A stretch of 64,000 nt of DNA, from positions 124,001-188,000 of the forward strand of contig NZ_JAAXGE010000014.1 of NCBI RefSeq assembly GCF_014750685.1. Reading direction: 5' to 3'. The notes under the pieces were generated by a model. The model saw only the letters and a list, made by a program, of their open reading frames with translations. It ran no database searches and was not told the origin of the DNA. Positions within the stretch are counted from its first letter, which is position 1. The number at the start of each line of letters is the position of its first letter. The position numbers were made by a program, and so were the translations under genes. Of the stretch, positions 37,133 through 45,976 are shown piece by piece. The DNA comes from Bacteroides sp. GM023 (lineage in GTDB: Bacteria > Bacteroidota > Bacteroidia > Bacteroidales > Bacteroidaceae).

Positions 37133-38674
37133 ATGAAAACATATAATATAATCAAGGGCATTTTTGCCACTACAGTTTTATCAATTGTCTTTTCCGGATG
37201 TTCGGAAGACGCAATGGATAGAATCAATAAAGATCACGGGCATACGCAAAGTGTGGCTGCAAGATTCATCCTGACAGATGTAATAACCTCTACTGCATTT
37301 TCTAATACGGGAGGTGATTTCAATACGTATCTATCCTCCTACATCGAATATGAAGTAGGTGTTGACAACCAGCTATTTTACGCAGAAACCAGAGAAAGCG
37401 AACCGACATCGTCTTCCACTTTCAACAATACATGGAATGGCCTATATTCAACATTGAAGGCCGCCCGTATCATCATCGGCCAATGCAGTGACGGAGGAAT
37501 AGATCATGGCAATTATGTAACCAAAGGTATGGCCGAAGTATTGGCTGCTTATAACTGTGCGTTGATAGCGGATATGTTCGGAGATGCCCCATGTAGCCAG
37601 GCAGCAATCATTGATGAAAACGGTTCTCCTGTTTATCTGACTCCTAAAATGGACAAGCAAGAAGAGATCTATACACAAGCTATGCAATATCTGGATAATG
37701 CCATCGAAGACTTGCAAAAAGAAGATTTGATAGACCCGGCAGATCAGGATTTGCTCTATAAAGGCGATGCTGAAAAATGGTTGAAATTAGCATATGGACT
37801 AAAAGCACGCTATACAATGCATCTACTTAAGAGATCTGCCAACAAAGACGCTGATATGGAAAAAGTATTGGAGTACGTAGGTAAATCTTTTGAAAGTGCA
37901 GATGAGCAGGCAGCATTCAATATATATGATGGTAATAACATAAACCCGCTTTATGGATTTTATGTGGCACGCGCCGGATTAGGAGCAAGCGAAAGCATGA
38001 GAAGCAAACTGGCAGAATATAACGATCCACGCTTATCCAGAGCCTTCATAAGCACACAAAAAGAACAAGCTCCGGGAACTGCCGATAACGCCGTATATGC
38101 ACCTAATGGCATTCCAGAGCAAGGTACAGACAAATATGGTTCTTCTTTATTCATGTATTCCATATCAGCACCAACACTTTTGTTGAGCTATCATGAGATA
38201 AAGTTCCTGCAAGCAGAAGCTTTGTGCAGATTGGGCCGTGATGCGAAAAGCGCACTAAAAGATGCTGTAGTAGCCGGATTGTTAAATGCCGAAAACAGCT
38301 TTAGCATTTCAAGAAAAGAACTGGGGAAAACGTTAATCAATCCGAAAGCAGCTATCACTGAAGATGAAGCTAATGACTATTATGACAATACAGTAGAAGG
38401 CAAATATACAACTGAACCTTTGAAAACAACAATGACTCAGAAATATTTTGCATTATGGGGAGCTTCCGGAGAAGCTACGGAAGCTTATAATGATATTCGT
38501 AGAATGAAAGGACTCGGTGAAGACTTCATTCAATTAAAAAATCCGAAATCATTCCCATTACGTTGTCCTTATGGCAATAGCGACACTACAACAAATGCCG
38601 AAGTGAAAGCAGCATACGGAAACGGACAATATGTGTATAGTGAAAATGTATGGTGGGCAGGTGGAAGTAGATAA
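37133..38674 (+). CDS. SusD-like lipoprotein (SusD-like_2 type)
   Basis: A 513-residue surface lipoprotein partnering the preceding SusC. The lipobox is SIVFSGC with Cys23, followed by SEDAMDRINKDHGHTQSV, typical of the SusD-like_2 branch (short N-terminus, INxD.(H/N)). TPR-like parts include YVTKGMAEVLAAYNCALIADMFGDAPC, WLKLAYGLKARYTMHLLKRSA and YHEIKFLQAEALCRLGRDA. It belongs to a different SusD branch from the left-hand SusD, which suggests that the two switch states bind different ligands. A strong terminator follows. Confidence 0.92.
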   Translation: MKTYNIIKGIFATTVLSIVFSGCSEDAMDRINKDHGHTQSVAARFILTDVITSTAFSNTGGDFNTYLSSYIEYEVGVDNQLFYAETRESEPTSSSTFNNTWNGLYSTLKAARIIIGQCSDGGIDHGNYVTKGMAEVLAAYNCALIADMFGDAPCSQAAIIDENGSPVYLTPKMDKQEEIYTQAMQYLDNAIEDLQKEDLIDPADQDLLYKGDAEKWLKLAYGLKARYTMHLLKRSANKDADMEKVLEYVGKSFESADEQAAFNIYDGNNINPLYGFYVARAGLGASESMRSKLAEYNDPRLSRAFISTQKEQAPGTADNAVYAPNGIPEQGTDKYGSSLFMYSISAPTLLLSYHEIKFLQAEALCRLGRDAKSALKDAVVAGLLNAENSFSISRKELGKTLINPKAAITEDEANDYYDNTVEGKYTTEPLKTTMTQKYFALWGASGEATEAYNDIRRMKGLGEDFIQLKNPKSFPLRCPYGNSDTTTNAEVKAAYGNGQYVYSENVWWAGGSR

Positions 38675-38696
38675 TCCGTTCCACCTATAACTAGCA

Positions 38697-38740
38697 AAAG
38701 CCGGCTGGTGAAATTAGTTCACTAGCCGGCTTTGTCTTTT
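38697..38740. terminator. Bidirectional terminator
   Basis: A 16-bp stem (38697-38712 with 38718-38733, one G-U-type mismatch; core AAAGCCGGCT) followed by TCTTTTTT. It ends the SusC/SusD unit and probably the convergent marC-like gene. Confidence 0.92.
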
Positions 38741-38775
38741 TTATACTATACAAAGTTATTTTTCAACCAAAATCA

Positions 38776-39435
38776 TTATTTAAAAAGACCACCCATCCCC
38801 TCTCTCACAATATCCACCAATATCGGCTTCGCCCCGCTCACGAAACATTCCACCGCAATCACCATCAGAATCAATCCCATCAGACGCATCATCACATTAT
38901 TTCCTGTCTCACCCAGGACATTCACCAATCTCGTAGAAGCACGAAGAATGAAGAAAGTCAATAGATAAATCAGAGCAATAGTACCTATCAATATCCCCTT
39001 CATTTCATAGGAATGTGCATCCTGCATCAATACGATAGCGTTGGCAATCGCTCCGGGGCCACACAACATAGGGATACCGAGCGGAGTAATAGAAATATCA
39101 TCCGCATACGTTTTGATTTCCTCATCTTTCAGTTTCATTGGAGTATAACGGGCTTGAAGCATATCAAAGCCTATTTTAAAGATAATTACTCCACCGGCAA
39201 TACGGAATCCGTTGGTAGAGATACCGAAAAACTTAAAAAGGAACTGGCCGGCAAAGACGAAAACCATTATCGTGATAAACGACACAATAGTGGCACGACG
39301 AACAATCGACTGACGCTCTTTCTCCGTCATTCCATGAGTCATCGTCAGAAAGACAGGCATTGTCCCCAAAGGGTTGGTCAATGTAAAAAATGAAGTGAAA
39401 CAAAGTAAAGCAAAAGGCAGAAGTGCACTATCCAT
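38776..39435 (-). CDS. MarC-family inner-membrane protein
   Basis: A 219-residue integral membrane protein with six hydrophobic helices, of the MarC/NAAT family. Family segments are FTLTNPLGTMPVFLTMT at the first re-entrant turn, GGVIIFKIGFDMLQA, ITPLGIPMLCGPGAIAN in the second half, and MGLILMVIAVECFVSG near the C-terminus. The two PLG(T/I)P motifs reflect the internal duplication of the family. Members are annotated as amino-acid or small-molecule exporters but the role of most is not established. Confidence 0.92.
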   Translation of the reverse strand: MDSALLPFALLCFTSFFTLTNPLGTMPVFLTMTHGMTEKERQSIVRRATIVSFITIMVFVFAGQFLFKFFGISTNGFRIAGGVIIFKIGFDMLQARYTPMKLKDEEIKTYADDISITPLGIPMLCGPGAIANAIVLMQDAHSYEMKGILIGTIALIYLLTFFILRASTRLVNVLGETGNNVMMRLMGLILMVIAVECFVSGAKPILVDIVREGMGGLFK

Positions 39436-39497
39436 GATTATATCGTATTTTTATGCATTTATTAAACGCAACAAAAATACGACTTAATCCAGAAAAC

Positions 39498-40190
39498 TTA
39501 TAATAAATTCATTAATTCTTTCAGAGAATGGATGTGATAAGTAGGAAGAAAAGGGAAAGTACTCCGTTCCGTCACGTTGTAGAAGGCTTGATGCATCCCT
39601 ACCCCATGCGCTCCGGTAATATCAGCTTCCCAACTGTCACCAATCATCAACGATTCGCGCAACTCCGATTGAGTGGCGGACAAAGCAAAATTAAAGATTT
39701 CAGGCCAAGGCTTCAACACTCCCAGATCTTCCGAAAGAATCACCTTCTTGAAATAACCATCCACGCCCGCCGAACGCATCTTATGCGATTGCAATTCACG
39801 AAAGCCATTGGAAAGGATATACAGATTATATTTAGGGGCAAGATACTCCAACACCTCTTTGGCATGAGGCATCAAACCGCTTTTAGTAGGAATAATGGTA
39901 AAGAAATCCTTCGAGAACTTTTCAGCCAAATCCTCATCATCCACTCCTACCGCCTGCAAAGGATAAAAGAAACGCTGACGGTTCAGTTCATCTTTCGTCA
40001 CCTTCCCTTCACCATATTCAATCCAAAGTTCAGTATTTCGTTTCTGATAAAGCATATAATAATGGTCGAACGAATCAAAGTAACGGTCGAATGCATATCT
40101 CTGATATACCTCTTCAAAGGTGTCGCGGGCATTACGGGAAAAAGCCCAGATAGTGTCGTCAAGATCAAAAAACAGATTTTTATATTTCAT
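39498..40190 (-). CDS. HAD-superfamily hydrolase, YjjG-type nucleotidase
   Basis: A 230-residue cytoplasmic HAD phosphatase. Motif I is FFDLDDTIW with the two catalytic aspartates, motif II is the Ser in YILSNGFRELQ, motif III Lys is in LSEDLGVLKPWPEIF, and motif IV is MIGDSWEADITGA. A helical cap follows motif I. The pattern fits the YjjG family of pyrimidine 5'-nucleotidases that also remove non-canonical nucleotides. Exact substrate is inferred from the family. Confidence 0.88.
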   Translation of the reverse strand: MKYKNLFFDLDDTIWAFSRNARDTFEEVYQRYAFDRYFDSFDHYYMLYQKRNTELWIEYGEGKVTKDELNRQRFFYPLQAVGVDDEDLAEKFSKDFFTIIPTKSGLMPHAKEVLEYLAPKYNLYILSNGFRELQSHKMRSAGVDGYFKKVILSEDLGVLKPWPEIFNFALSATQSELRESLMIGDSWEADITGAHGVGMHQAFYNVTERSTFPFLPTYHIHSLKELMNLL

Positions 40191-40223
40191 CAGTAGTTAT
40201 GGGTGTATATAAGAAATAAAAAA

Positions 40224-40266
40224 GCCAATGTGCTAATTTCTTGAATCCAGGAATCAGCACATTGGC
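40224..40266 (-). terminator. Terminator after the coiled-coil lipoprotein gene
   Basis: Perfect 11-bp stem GCCAATGTGCT / AGCACATTGGC (40224-40234, 40256-40266), followed by T's on the minus strand. Confidence 0.9.
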
Positions 40267-40289
40267 AATTCAAAAAAAGGAATCCTACC

Positions 40290-41147
40290 TTATTTTACCT
40301 GGATAACCAAGTATCTGGATACACTCCAGAATTCATTAGGATTAGTAATCTTCAATGTCAACTGACCTTTGTCATCTTTCACCAATTCATAAGAACCGGC
40401 AGGATGAGTAGTCAACAATTCGGCACGTTTAGAATACAACTTTATTTCCTTAGTTGTACGGATGTCGATTTGAGTGAAATAATCCTTGTTGAAATCAGCG
40501 CTCTTCAATACATCTCCGCTCTGAAGAATCTTTTGAGCTTTCAATTCAGATTTTGTACCGAATACGAACCAGGCAGCGTTCAGACTCTTTTCCTGTTCGG
40601 CAACGGTCTTAGCCTTAGCTTCGTTTTCTGCAGTCAGTGTTTCTTTAGCAGCAGACAAGTCGCTGACAGCAGCATCCAGTTCCTGAATACGGATATTCTT
40701 GGAAGCCAGTTCTGTCTGGAGCTCCTCGATACGCTGTTGTTTAGCGTTCAATTCGGCAGTCAGTGCTTCAACAGCCTTTTTCATTTGTGCAGAATTGGTG
40801 TTGCTTTTCTTCAACTGAGCCTGCAATTTAGCGATCTGCGCTTTGTTTTCTTCCATCTGTTTAGAGATGAATTCGATGTCAGAAGCAATCTGCTGTTTGG
40901 CGCTGGCTGAATTTTCAGTAATAGTCCCGCGTTGTAAGTCCACGCGGCTTTCAGCAGCATTGATCTTACGGAAACCTTCCTGTACTTCATTGAAAGTTCC
41001 CATCATATCATCCAGTTCAGCATTGCGCTGGGTCAGTTCCATCAATAGAGAATCATTTTCAGCCTTCAGGTCTTTGTTTCCACCTTTAAAGCCATCACAC
41101 GAAGCCAACATGGCTGCGCATACAAATAAAACTGCTAACTTTTTCAT
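40290..41147 (-). CDS. Coiled-coil lipoprotein
   Basis: A 285-residue lipoprotein with lipobox MLASC (Cys17). Residues ~25-195 are one long coiled coil rich in Glu, Lys, Ala and Gln (heptads in LKAENDSLLMELTQRNAEL and LNAKQQRIEELQTELASKN). The C-terminal ~90 residues form a compact domain starting AAWFVFGTKSELKAQKIL and ending NEFWSVSRYLVIQVK. This protein is common in Bacteroides but has no established function; a cell-envelope structural or tethering role is a guess. It is 34 bases downstream of rsmI on the same strand. Confidence 0.8.
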   Translation of the reverse strand: MKKLAVLFVCAAMLASCDGFKGGNKDLKAENDSLLMELTQRNAELDDMMGTFNEVQEGFRKINAAESRVDLQRGTITENSASAKQQIASDIEFISKQMEENKAQIAKLQAQLKKSNTNSAQMKKAVEALTAELNAKQQRIEELQTELASKNIRIQELDAAVSDLSAAKETLTAENEAKAKTVAEQEKSLNAAWFVFGTKSELKAQKILQSGDVLKSADFNKDYFTQIDIRTTKEIKLYSKRAELLTTHPAGSYELVKDDKGQLTLKITNPNEFWSVSRYLVIQVK

Positions 41148-41181
41148 ACGTTTACGTTTTACGTTTTTAAATGAAGTTATT

Positions 41182-41856
41182 TTAATCGTCTATTCCTGCT
41201 AATACTATCACAATCTCGCCCCGTGGTTCGGTGGCGGTAAAGTGTTCTATCAATTCTGTCAGACTGCCGCGTACCGTCTCCTCATGGATTTTGGATATTT
41301 CGCGCGACACACTTGCCTGACGTTCAGCACCGAAATATTCGGCAAACTGAGTTAACGTCTTCAACAGACGGTGGGGCGATTCATAAAACACCACGGTACG
41401 GCGTTCTTCTGCCAATGCCTTCAATCGTGTCTGACGTCCTTTCTTTTGGGGCAAAAAACCCTCGAAGCAGAACTTCTCGTTCGGCAATCCCGATGCTACG
41501 AGTGCCGGAACAAAAGCAGTTGCTCCCGGCAGGCATTGCACCTCGATGCCATTGCGCACACATTCACGAACCACCAGGAATCCGGGATCAGAAATCCCAG
41601 GTGTTCCGGCATCCGAAATCAACGCAACTGTTTCACCTGCCTTTATTCTATTAACAACACTTTCCACCGTTTTATGTTCATTAAACTTATGGTGGGACTG
41701 CATTGCGTTCTTTATTTCAAAGTGTTTCAGCAAGATACCGGAAGTACGCGTATCCTCTGCCAAAATCAAGTCGACCTCTTTCAGGATTTTGATAGCCCGA
41801 AAGGTCATGTCCTCAAGATTTCCTACCGGCGTAGGTACTACATACAACTTTCCCAT
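41182..41856 (-). CDS. rsmI: 16S rRNA 2'-O-ribose C1402 methyltransferase
   Basis: A 224-residue SAM-dependent methyltransferase that modifies C1402 in the 16S decoding centre. It has the N-terminal KLYVVPTPVGNLEDMTFRAI, LILAEDTRTSGILLKHF, the SAM-site loop ALISDAGTPGISDPGF, LPGATAFVPALVASGLP and FYESPHRLLKTL, all diagnostic of RsmI. It is shorter than the E. coli protein because the C-terminal extension is absent, as is usual in Bacteroidetes. Confidence 0.95.
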   Translation of the reverse strand: MGKLYVVPTPVGNLEDMTFRAIKILKEVDLILAEDTRTSGILLKHFEIKNAMQSHHKFNEHKTVESVVNRIKAGETVALISDAGTPGISDPGFLVVRECVRNGIEVQCLPGATAFVPALVASGLPNEKFCFEGFLPQKKGRQTRLKALAEERRTVVFYESPHRLLKTLTQFAEYFGAERQASVSREISKIHEETVRGSLTELIEHFTATEPRGEIVIVLAGIDD

Positions 41857-41867
41857 ATCTTTTTTGT

Positions 41868-42467
41868 TTATGCTGATTGGTTAAAATACTTCTTTAGTAG
41901 CTCCAGGAAATCAACTACCGCTTCTTTCTCTTCGTCTATTTCTATTTTCGAAGAAAGGAATGCGACAGCAGTCTTATAAGAACTCATTACCGAAATCTGT
42001 TCGACCACACGATTCATCAATTCAGTATCCCCTTTAAATAATTCACGTGAGAAACGGAAAGAATCATTCAGGCTGATAGAATGGCGCAGACCGGCGGCCA
42101 GTTTGATACTTTCTCCCAACACTGCAGATTTAGGTTCCTCCTTCTTTTCAATGACAGGTTCTTCCTCGACGACAAGCACTTCTTCCGTTATAACCGGTAT
42201 CTCTTCTACGATAAGAGAATCGCCTTCTTCATCTTCTTCCACAACGACAGGTTCGGGAGATTGGATAATAACGGAAGAAAGAGAACTTACCTCAACAGCA
42301 TCTACCTCCTGCGACAGTTCGTCCAGGCGTCCCTGCATTCGTTCAATACTCCGCTTCAACAGTTCAGACAAAGTCTGAGTCGGCTCTTTGGAAAATGACT
42401 CCATGAGATACTTCAACTCATGAACATCCAACTCGATATCTGTTAATAGCTTCTGTTTCATGTTCAT
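41868..42467 (-). CDS. Conserved acidic Bacteroidales protein of unknown function
   Basis: A 199-residue soluble protein with no signal peptide. Residues 1-55 are helical (DIELDVHELKYLMESFSKEP), ~58-110 form a very acidic, Val/Glu-rich low-complexity linker, and ~120-199 form a helical C-terminal domain with LRHSISLNDSFRFSRELFKGD and a conserved-looking VDFLELLKKYFNQ end. The ISLNDRFxFxxELF pattern recurs in Bacteroidetes proteins of unknown role. It is 11 bases upstream of rsmI on the same strand and divergent from tdk. A second ATG at 42461 is possible. Confidence 0.8.
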   Translation of the reverse strand: MNMKQKLLTDIELDVHELKYLMESFSKEPTQTLSELLKRSIERMQGRLDELSQEVDAVEVSSLSSVIIQSPEPVVVEEDEEGDSLIVEEIPVITEEVLVVEEEPVIEKKEEPKSAVLGESIKLAAGLRHSISLNDSFRFSRELFKGDTELMNRVVEQISVMSSYKTAVAFLSSKIEIDEEKEAVVDFLELLKKYFNQSA

Positions 42468-42556
42468 CCATTATTAATATGGTGCGAATGTAGGAATAAT
42501 TTATGCAATAACTTAAAATAATGGATATTTTAACAGTTCTTGCACATTGAATTGTT

Positions 42557-42564
42557 TACCTTTG
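42557..42564 (+). promoter_or_regulatory. -7 box of tdk promoter
   Basis: Perfect TACCTTTG 38 bases before the tdk ATG; no convincing -33 element at the expected spacing. Confidence 0.5.
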
Positions 42565-42601
42565 TGCAGTCATTTATTTAATCAAGAAAGCACAAATTCA
42601 C

Positions 42602-43201
42602 ATGGTATTATTTTCAGAAGACCACATACAGGAGACCAGAAGAAGAGGTAGAATTGAAGTTATTTGCGGTTCTATGTTCTCAGGAAAGACAGAAGAACTG
42701 ATTCGCAGAATGAAGCGGGCAAAGTTCGCACGTCAACGCGTGGAGATATTCAAACCGGCTATCGACACTCGTTATTCGGAAGAAGACGTCGTTTCACATG
42801 ACAATCATTCCATTACTTCCACTCCTATTGATTCATCGGCAAGTATCCTGCTGTTTACTTCCGAGATAGATGTAGTAGGTATCGACGAAGCACAATTTTT
42901 CGACAGCGGACTGATAGACGTTTGCAATCAGCTTGCCAACAACGGGGTTCGTGTCATTATTGCAGGATTGGATATGGACTTCAAAGGAAATCCCTTCGGA
43001 CCGATGCCACAATTGTGCGCCATAGCCGATGAAGTATCTAAGGTGCATGCCATCTGCGTAAAATGCGGAGAGTTGGCATCTTTCTCACATCGTACAGTCA
43101 AGAACGACAAGCAAGTTCTCTTGGGCGAAACGGCAGAATACGAGCCTCTTTGCAGGGCGTGCTATCTCCGTGCGCTGGAAGAGGACGGGCAAAAGATATA
43201 A
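42602..43201 (+). CDS. tdk: Thymidine kinase
   Basis: A 199-residue type II thymidine kinase that phosphorylates thymidine (and analogues) in the salvage pathway. Visible are the P-loop GSMFSGKTEELIRR, the DEAQFF segment with the catalytic Glu (VVGIDEAQFFDSG), the lasso-like GLDMDFKGNPFGPM, and the structural zinc cysteines in CVKCGELA and CRACY. The length is normal. It is followed after 18 bases by an AI-2E-type transporter gene, probably cotranscribed. Confidence 0.97.
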   Translation: MVLFSEDHIQETRRRGRIEVICGSMFSGKTEELIRRMKRAKFARQRVEIFKPAIDTRYSEEDVVSHDNHSITSTPIDSSASILLFTSEIDVVGIDEAQFFDSGLIDVCNQLANNGVRVIIAGLDMDFKGNPFGPMPQLCAIADEVSKVHAICVKCGELASFSHRTVKNDKQVLLGETAEYEPLCRACYLRALEEDGQKI

Positions 43202-43219
43202 ACCCAACAGAAAACATAT

Positions 43220-44353
43220 ATGGAAAGGAAGAAGATAACATTCGACAGTTTTATACGCGGTGCCATCGGATGCGTGATGGTGGTAGGGATATTAATGCTT
43301 GTAGAACGGTTGAGCGGAGTGCTATTGCCTTTCTTTATTGCCTGGCTGATTGCCTATATGGTTTATCCGCTAGTCAAGTTCTTCCAGTACAAGCTGAAGA
43401 TGAAAAGTCGTATCCTTTCCATTTTCTGTGCTCTATTTCTGATTAGCGTTGTCGGAGTTGCGTTGTTCTATCTGCTGGTTCCGCCGATGATTTCCGAAAT
43501 AGGCAGGATGAATGATTTATTGGTGTCCTACCTCACCAATGGAGGTGGCAGCAATGTTCCCAAGACGCTTTCCGAGTTCGTCCACGAGAATCTCGACCTG
43601 GCGGCATTGAATAAGATGCTTAGTGAGGAGAATATTCTTGCCGCAATCAAGGAAACAGTACCCAGGATGTGGGCTTTGCTTGCAGAATCCATTAATATCC
43701 TGTTCAGCATCCTTGCTTCCTTTATCATATTATTATATGTAATCTTTATATTACTGGATTATGAAGCCATAGCCGAAGGATGGCTTCACCTGCTCCCGAA
43801 TAAATACCGCAAGTTCGCTTCCAACCTCGTTTACGATGTGCAGGACGGTATGAACAGATATTTCCGTGGACAGGCATTAGTTGCATTCTGTGTAGGTATT
43901 CTTTTCAGTATAGGTTTCCTGATTATTGATTTCCCGATGGCAATCGCCTTAGGGCTTTTCATCGGAGCTCTCAATATGGTTCCTTACCTACAAATTATCG
44001 GTTTTCTCCCTACCATTGTACTGGCTATCCTCAAAGCTGCCGATACCGGACAGAACTTTTGGATTATCATTGCATGTGCATTGGCAGTCTTTGCCATCGT
44101 GCAAATCATACAAGACACTCTCCTCGTCCCCAAAATCATGGGAAAGATTACCGGACTGAATCCTGCCATCATCCTTTTATCTCTTTCTATTTGGGGCTCT
44201 TTAATGGGGATGCTGGGAATGATCATCGCATTACCTCTCACCACTTTGATGCTTTCCTATTATCAACGCTTTATTATCAACAAAGAAAAGATAAAATATG
44301 ATGAAGTCGAAATTACTGATAATCAAGAAACAAGCGGTAAAGAGGAAAAATAA
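43220..44353 (+). CDS. AI-2E family transporter (UPF0118)
   Basis: A 377-residue inner-membrane protein with about eight helices. It has the family pattern: LLPFFIAWLIAYMVYPLVKFFQ at the N-terminus, a long soluble segment (~95-150), and the conserved C-terminal block LGLFIGALNMVPYLQIIGFLPT and LVPKIMGKITGLNPAIILLSLSIWG. Members have been linked to AI-2 export or Na+/H+ antiport; the substrate here is not known. It is the last core gene before tRNA-Lys. Confidence 0.9.
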   Translation: MERKKITFDSFIRGAIGCVMVVGILMLVERLSGVLLPFFIAWLIAYMVYPLVKFFQYKLKMKSRILSIFCALFLISVVGVALFYLLVPPMISEIGRMNDLLVSYLTNGGGSNVPKTLSEFVHENLDLAALNKMLSEENILAAIKETVPRMWALLAESINILFSILASFIILLYVIFILLDYEAIAEGWLHLLPNKYRKFASNLVYDVQDGMNRYFRGQALVAFCVGILFSIGFLIIDFPMAIALGLFIGALNMVPYLQIIGFLPTIVLAILKAADTGQNFWIIIACALAVFAIVQIIQDTLLVPKIMGKITGLNPAIILLSLSIWGSLMGMLGMIIALPLTTLMLSYYQRFIINKEKIKYDEVEITDNQETSGKEEK

Positions 44354-44376
44354 TTGAAACTTTTTTCTACGAAACA

Positions 44377-44407
44377 CTTGCAGATTAAATAAAAGTCACT
44401 ACCTTTG
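44377..44407 (+). promoter_or_regulatory. Promoter of tRNA-Lys
   Basis: CTTG (44377-44380), 19 bases, perfect TACCTTTG (44400-44407), 40 bases before the mature tRNA 5' end. Confidence 0.75.
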
Positions 44408-44447
44408 CACCCGCAATCAGGAAATAACTGATTCGCAAATAAGGATT

Positions 44448-44523
44448 GATTCGCTAGCTCAGCAGGTAGAGCACAACACTTTTAATGTTGGGGTCCTGGG
44501 TTCGAGCCCCAGGCGGATCACCA
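44448..44523 (+). tRNA. tRNA-Lys (anticodon UUU)
   Basis: A full cloverleaf can be folded: acceptor GATTCGC with GCGGATC (one G-U), D stem GCTC/GAGC, anticodon stem CAACA/TGTTG round loop CTTTTAA (anticodon TTT at 44481-44483), T stem CTGGG/CCCAG with loop TTCGAGC, discriminator A at 44520 and an encoded CCA at 44521-44523. It marks the border between core genes to the left and accessory genes to the right. Confidence 0.97.
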
Positions 44524-44533
44524 AAATAAAATT

Positions 44534-44562
44534 AAGCCTCTGATTTTCAGGGGCTTTTTTCT
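44534..44562 (+). terminator. Terminator after tRNA-Lys
   Basis: Ten-bp stem AAGCCTCTGA / TCAGGGGCTT (one G-U) followed by six T's, 11 bases after the tRNA. The 44563-44769 stretch shows no gene. Confidence 0.9.
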
Positions 44563-44769
44563 TACCCTACGGCTTTACTCCCCCATTCTACTCCCCCGCT
44601 GAAAAGCGCTATATTTATATTACTTTAACTCTGCCTATCCTCTCCTCTCGACAAATTACACTAAAAATACCTCCTTCCACTCCCATCATCTCTATTCTGA
44701 ATAACAATAAAAAAGGGAATACACAGTAAGCCGTATATCCCCTTAATCAATAACATATTCAAGTTTACA

Positions 44770-45666
44770 CTATAACTTTTCTATTTCCTCTTTAGACAAT
44801 CCAGTAGCTTGTGAAATTATCTCAATAGCCACTCCTAATTTTTTCAGATTACGAGCATTATTCAAATTGGCTTCTCTTGCTCCTTCTTCTTTTCCTTTAT
44901 TCAATCCTTCCTCAAGACCTTCCGCTCTTCCTTCTTCTCGTTCTGTGTAAATATTATCTCGGAGTATGACAATATTATCCAGGTGACGATAATAAGCCGC
45001 CAATTCATCTTTCGTCATGCTATCAAGCTTTAATCTCTCACGTGCCTCTTCAAGTCCAGGAGCTGTAGCACTCGAAGGAATCTCACCTGTATTCAAATAG
45101 TAAATCCATTCTTCCAACGGACTCTTAGCTACCTGATTAAAGCCATTCACTTTCAGAATATAATATTCAGGATAAAGTTGACTCACCGTATCCACCTTGA
45201 ATGTTTGTTTTTGGAATGGAGTCAATTCAAGAATATCCCCCTGATGAATACCTCTAAATTCCGTCTTTCCATGATATACAAAGTCTGTTCCGTGACCTAA
45301 TGAGAAATAGACGATATTGACGCTATAAACTTTACGTACTTTGTCATAACTCTCTCCTCTATTGATATATTCAGTCACCAGTTTAGAAGTACCGAACAAC
45401 ATTCGCTGAAAGTAGGCATATTCATTATTATTCTGCACTTCTATCAAAACAAGCTCACCTTTAGAATTTTCGGCAAGCATATCTACACGATTATACTTAT
45501 CAAATTCATCCTCCTGATTGCTTTCACTTTCAAGGAGTTTCTGGATAAAGATCTTCTCACCCAATAGCGTAGTCAACAAACCTTCAAGTACGCTAAAGTT
45601 TGCCTTATTCCGGAGCAATCTCTTCATCGCCCAGTCAAAACGAATTATCTGATTATTATTGTTCAT
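44770..45666 (-). CDS. Rpn-family PD-(D/E)XK nuclease (transposase_31-like)
   Basis: A 298-residue member of the Rpn / 'PD-(D/E)XK nuclease family transposase' group. It begins with IRFDWAMKRLLRNKANFSVLEGLLTTLLG, the family's N-terminal signature, and the nuclease core is visible as NRVDMLAENSKGELVLIEVQNNNEY (Asp, then Glu-x-Gln). The C-terminus has a charged stretch (EEGRAEGLEEGLNKGKEEG) followed by a short helix ending LSKEEIEKL, typical of these proteins and often repeat-variable. E. coli Rpn proteins are RecA-independent recombination-promoting DNases; a mobile-DNA or phage-defence role is possible but unproven. It is the first accessory gene after the tRNA and has its own promoter. Confidence 0.88.
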   Translation of the reverse strand: MNNNNQIIRFDWAMKRLLRNKANFSVLEGLLTTLLGEKIFIQKLLESESNQEDEFDKYNRVDMLAENSKGELVLIEVQNNNEYAYFQRMLFGTSKLVTEYINRGESYDKVRKVYSVNIVYFSLGHGTDFVYHGKTEFRGIHQGDILELTPFQKQTFKVDTVSQLYPEYYILKVNGFNQVAKSPLEEWIYYLNTGEIPSSATAPGLEEARERLKLDSMTKDELAAYYRHLDNIVILRDNIYTEREEGRAEGLEEGLNKGKEEGAREANLNNARNLKKLGVAIEIISQATGLSKEEIEKL

Positions 45667-45694
45667 ATTCTTCTATCTAATATATTGTTAGACA

Positions 45695-45726
45695 CAAAGG
45701 TAAACAAAATGCTTTAGATTAACAAA
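45695..45726 (-). promoter_or_regulatory. Promoter of the Rpn-family gene
   Basis: On the minus strand, TTTG (45726 to 45723), 20 bases, perfect TACCTTTG (45702 to 45695), 29 bases before the start codon. The rest of the 45667-45976 gap is AT-rich with no further feature seen. Confidence 0.75.
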
Positions 45727-45976
45727 GAAGCAGATATCTTTCAATACATAAAGTTTCAAATAAAACTACTCCATAAATCAACTTATTCTTCAAAAGAATA
45801 TATATAAGAAATTATACTCTTTATTATATGTACCTAATCATTATCAGTACAACAAAATAAAAATCTGTACGATTGTTTATTCATGTTACGATTCAACAAT
45901 AAATTATTAATTTATCTTTTTTGTATCTAAAAGCTATTTCAATGAGATTTCTCTAACAATCTCATAAACTCAACTT

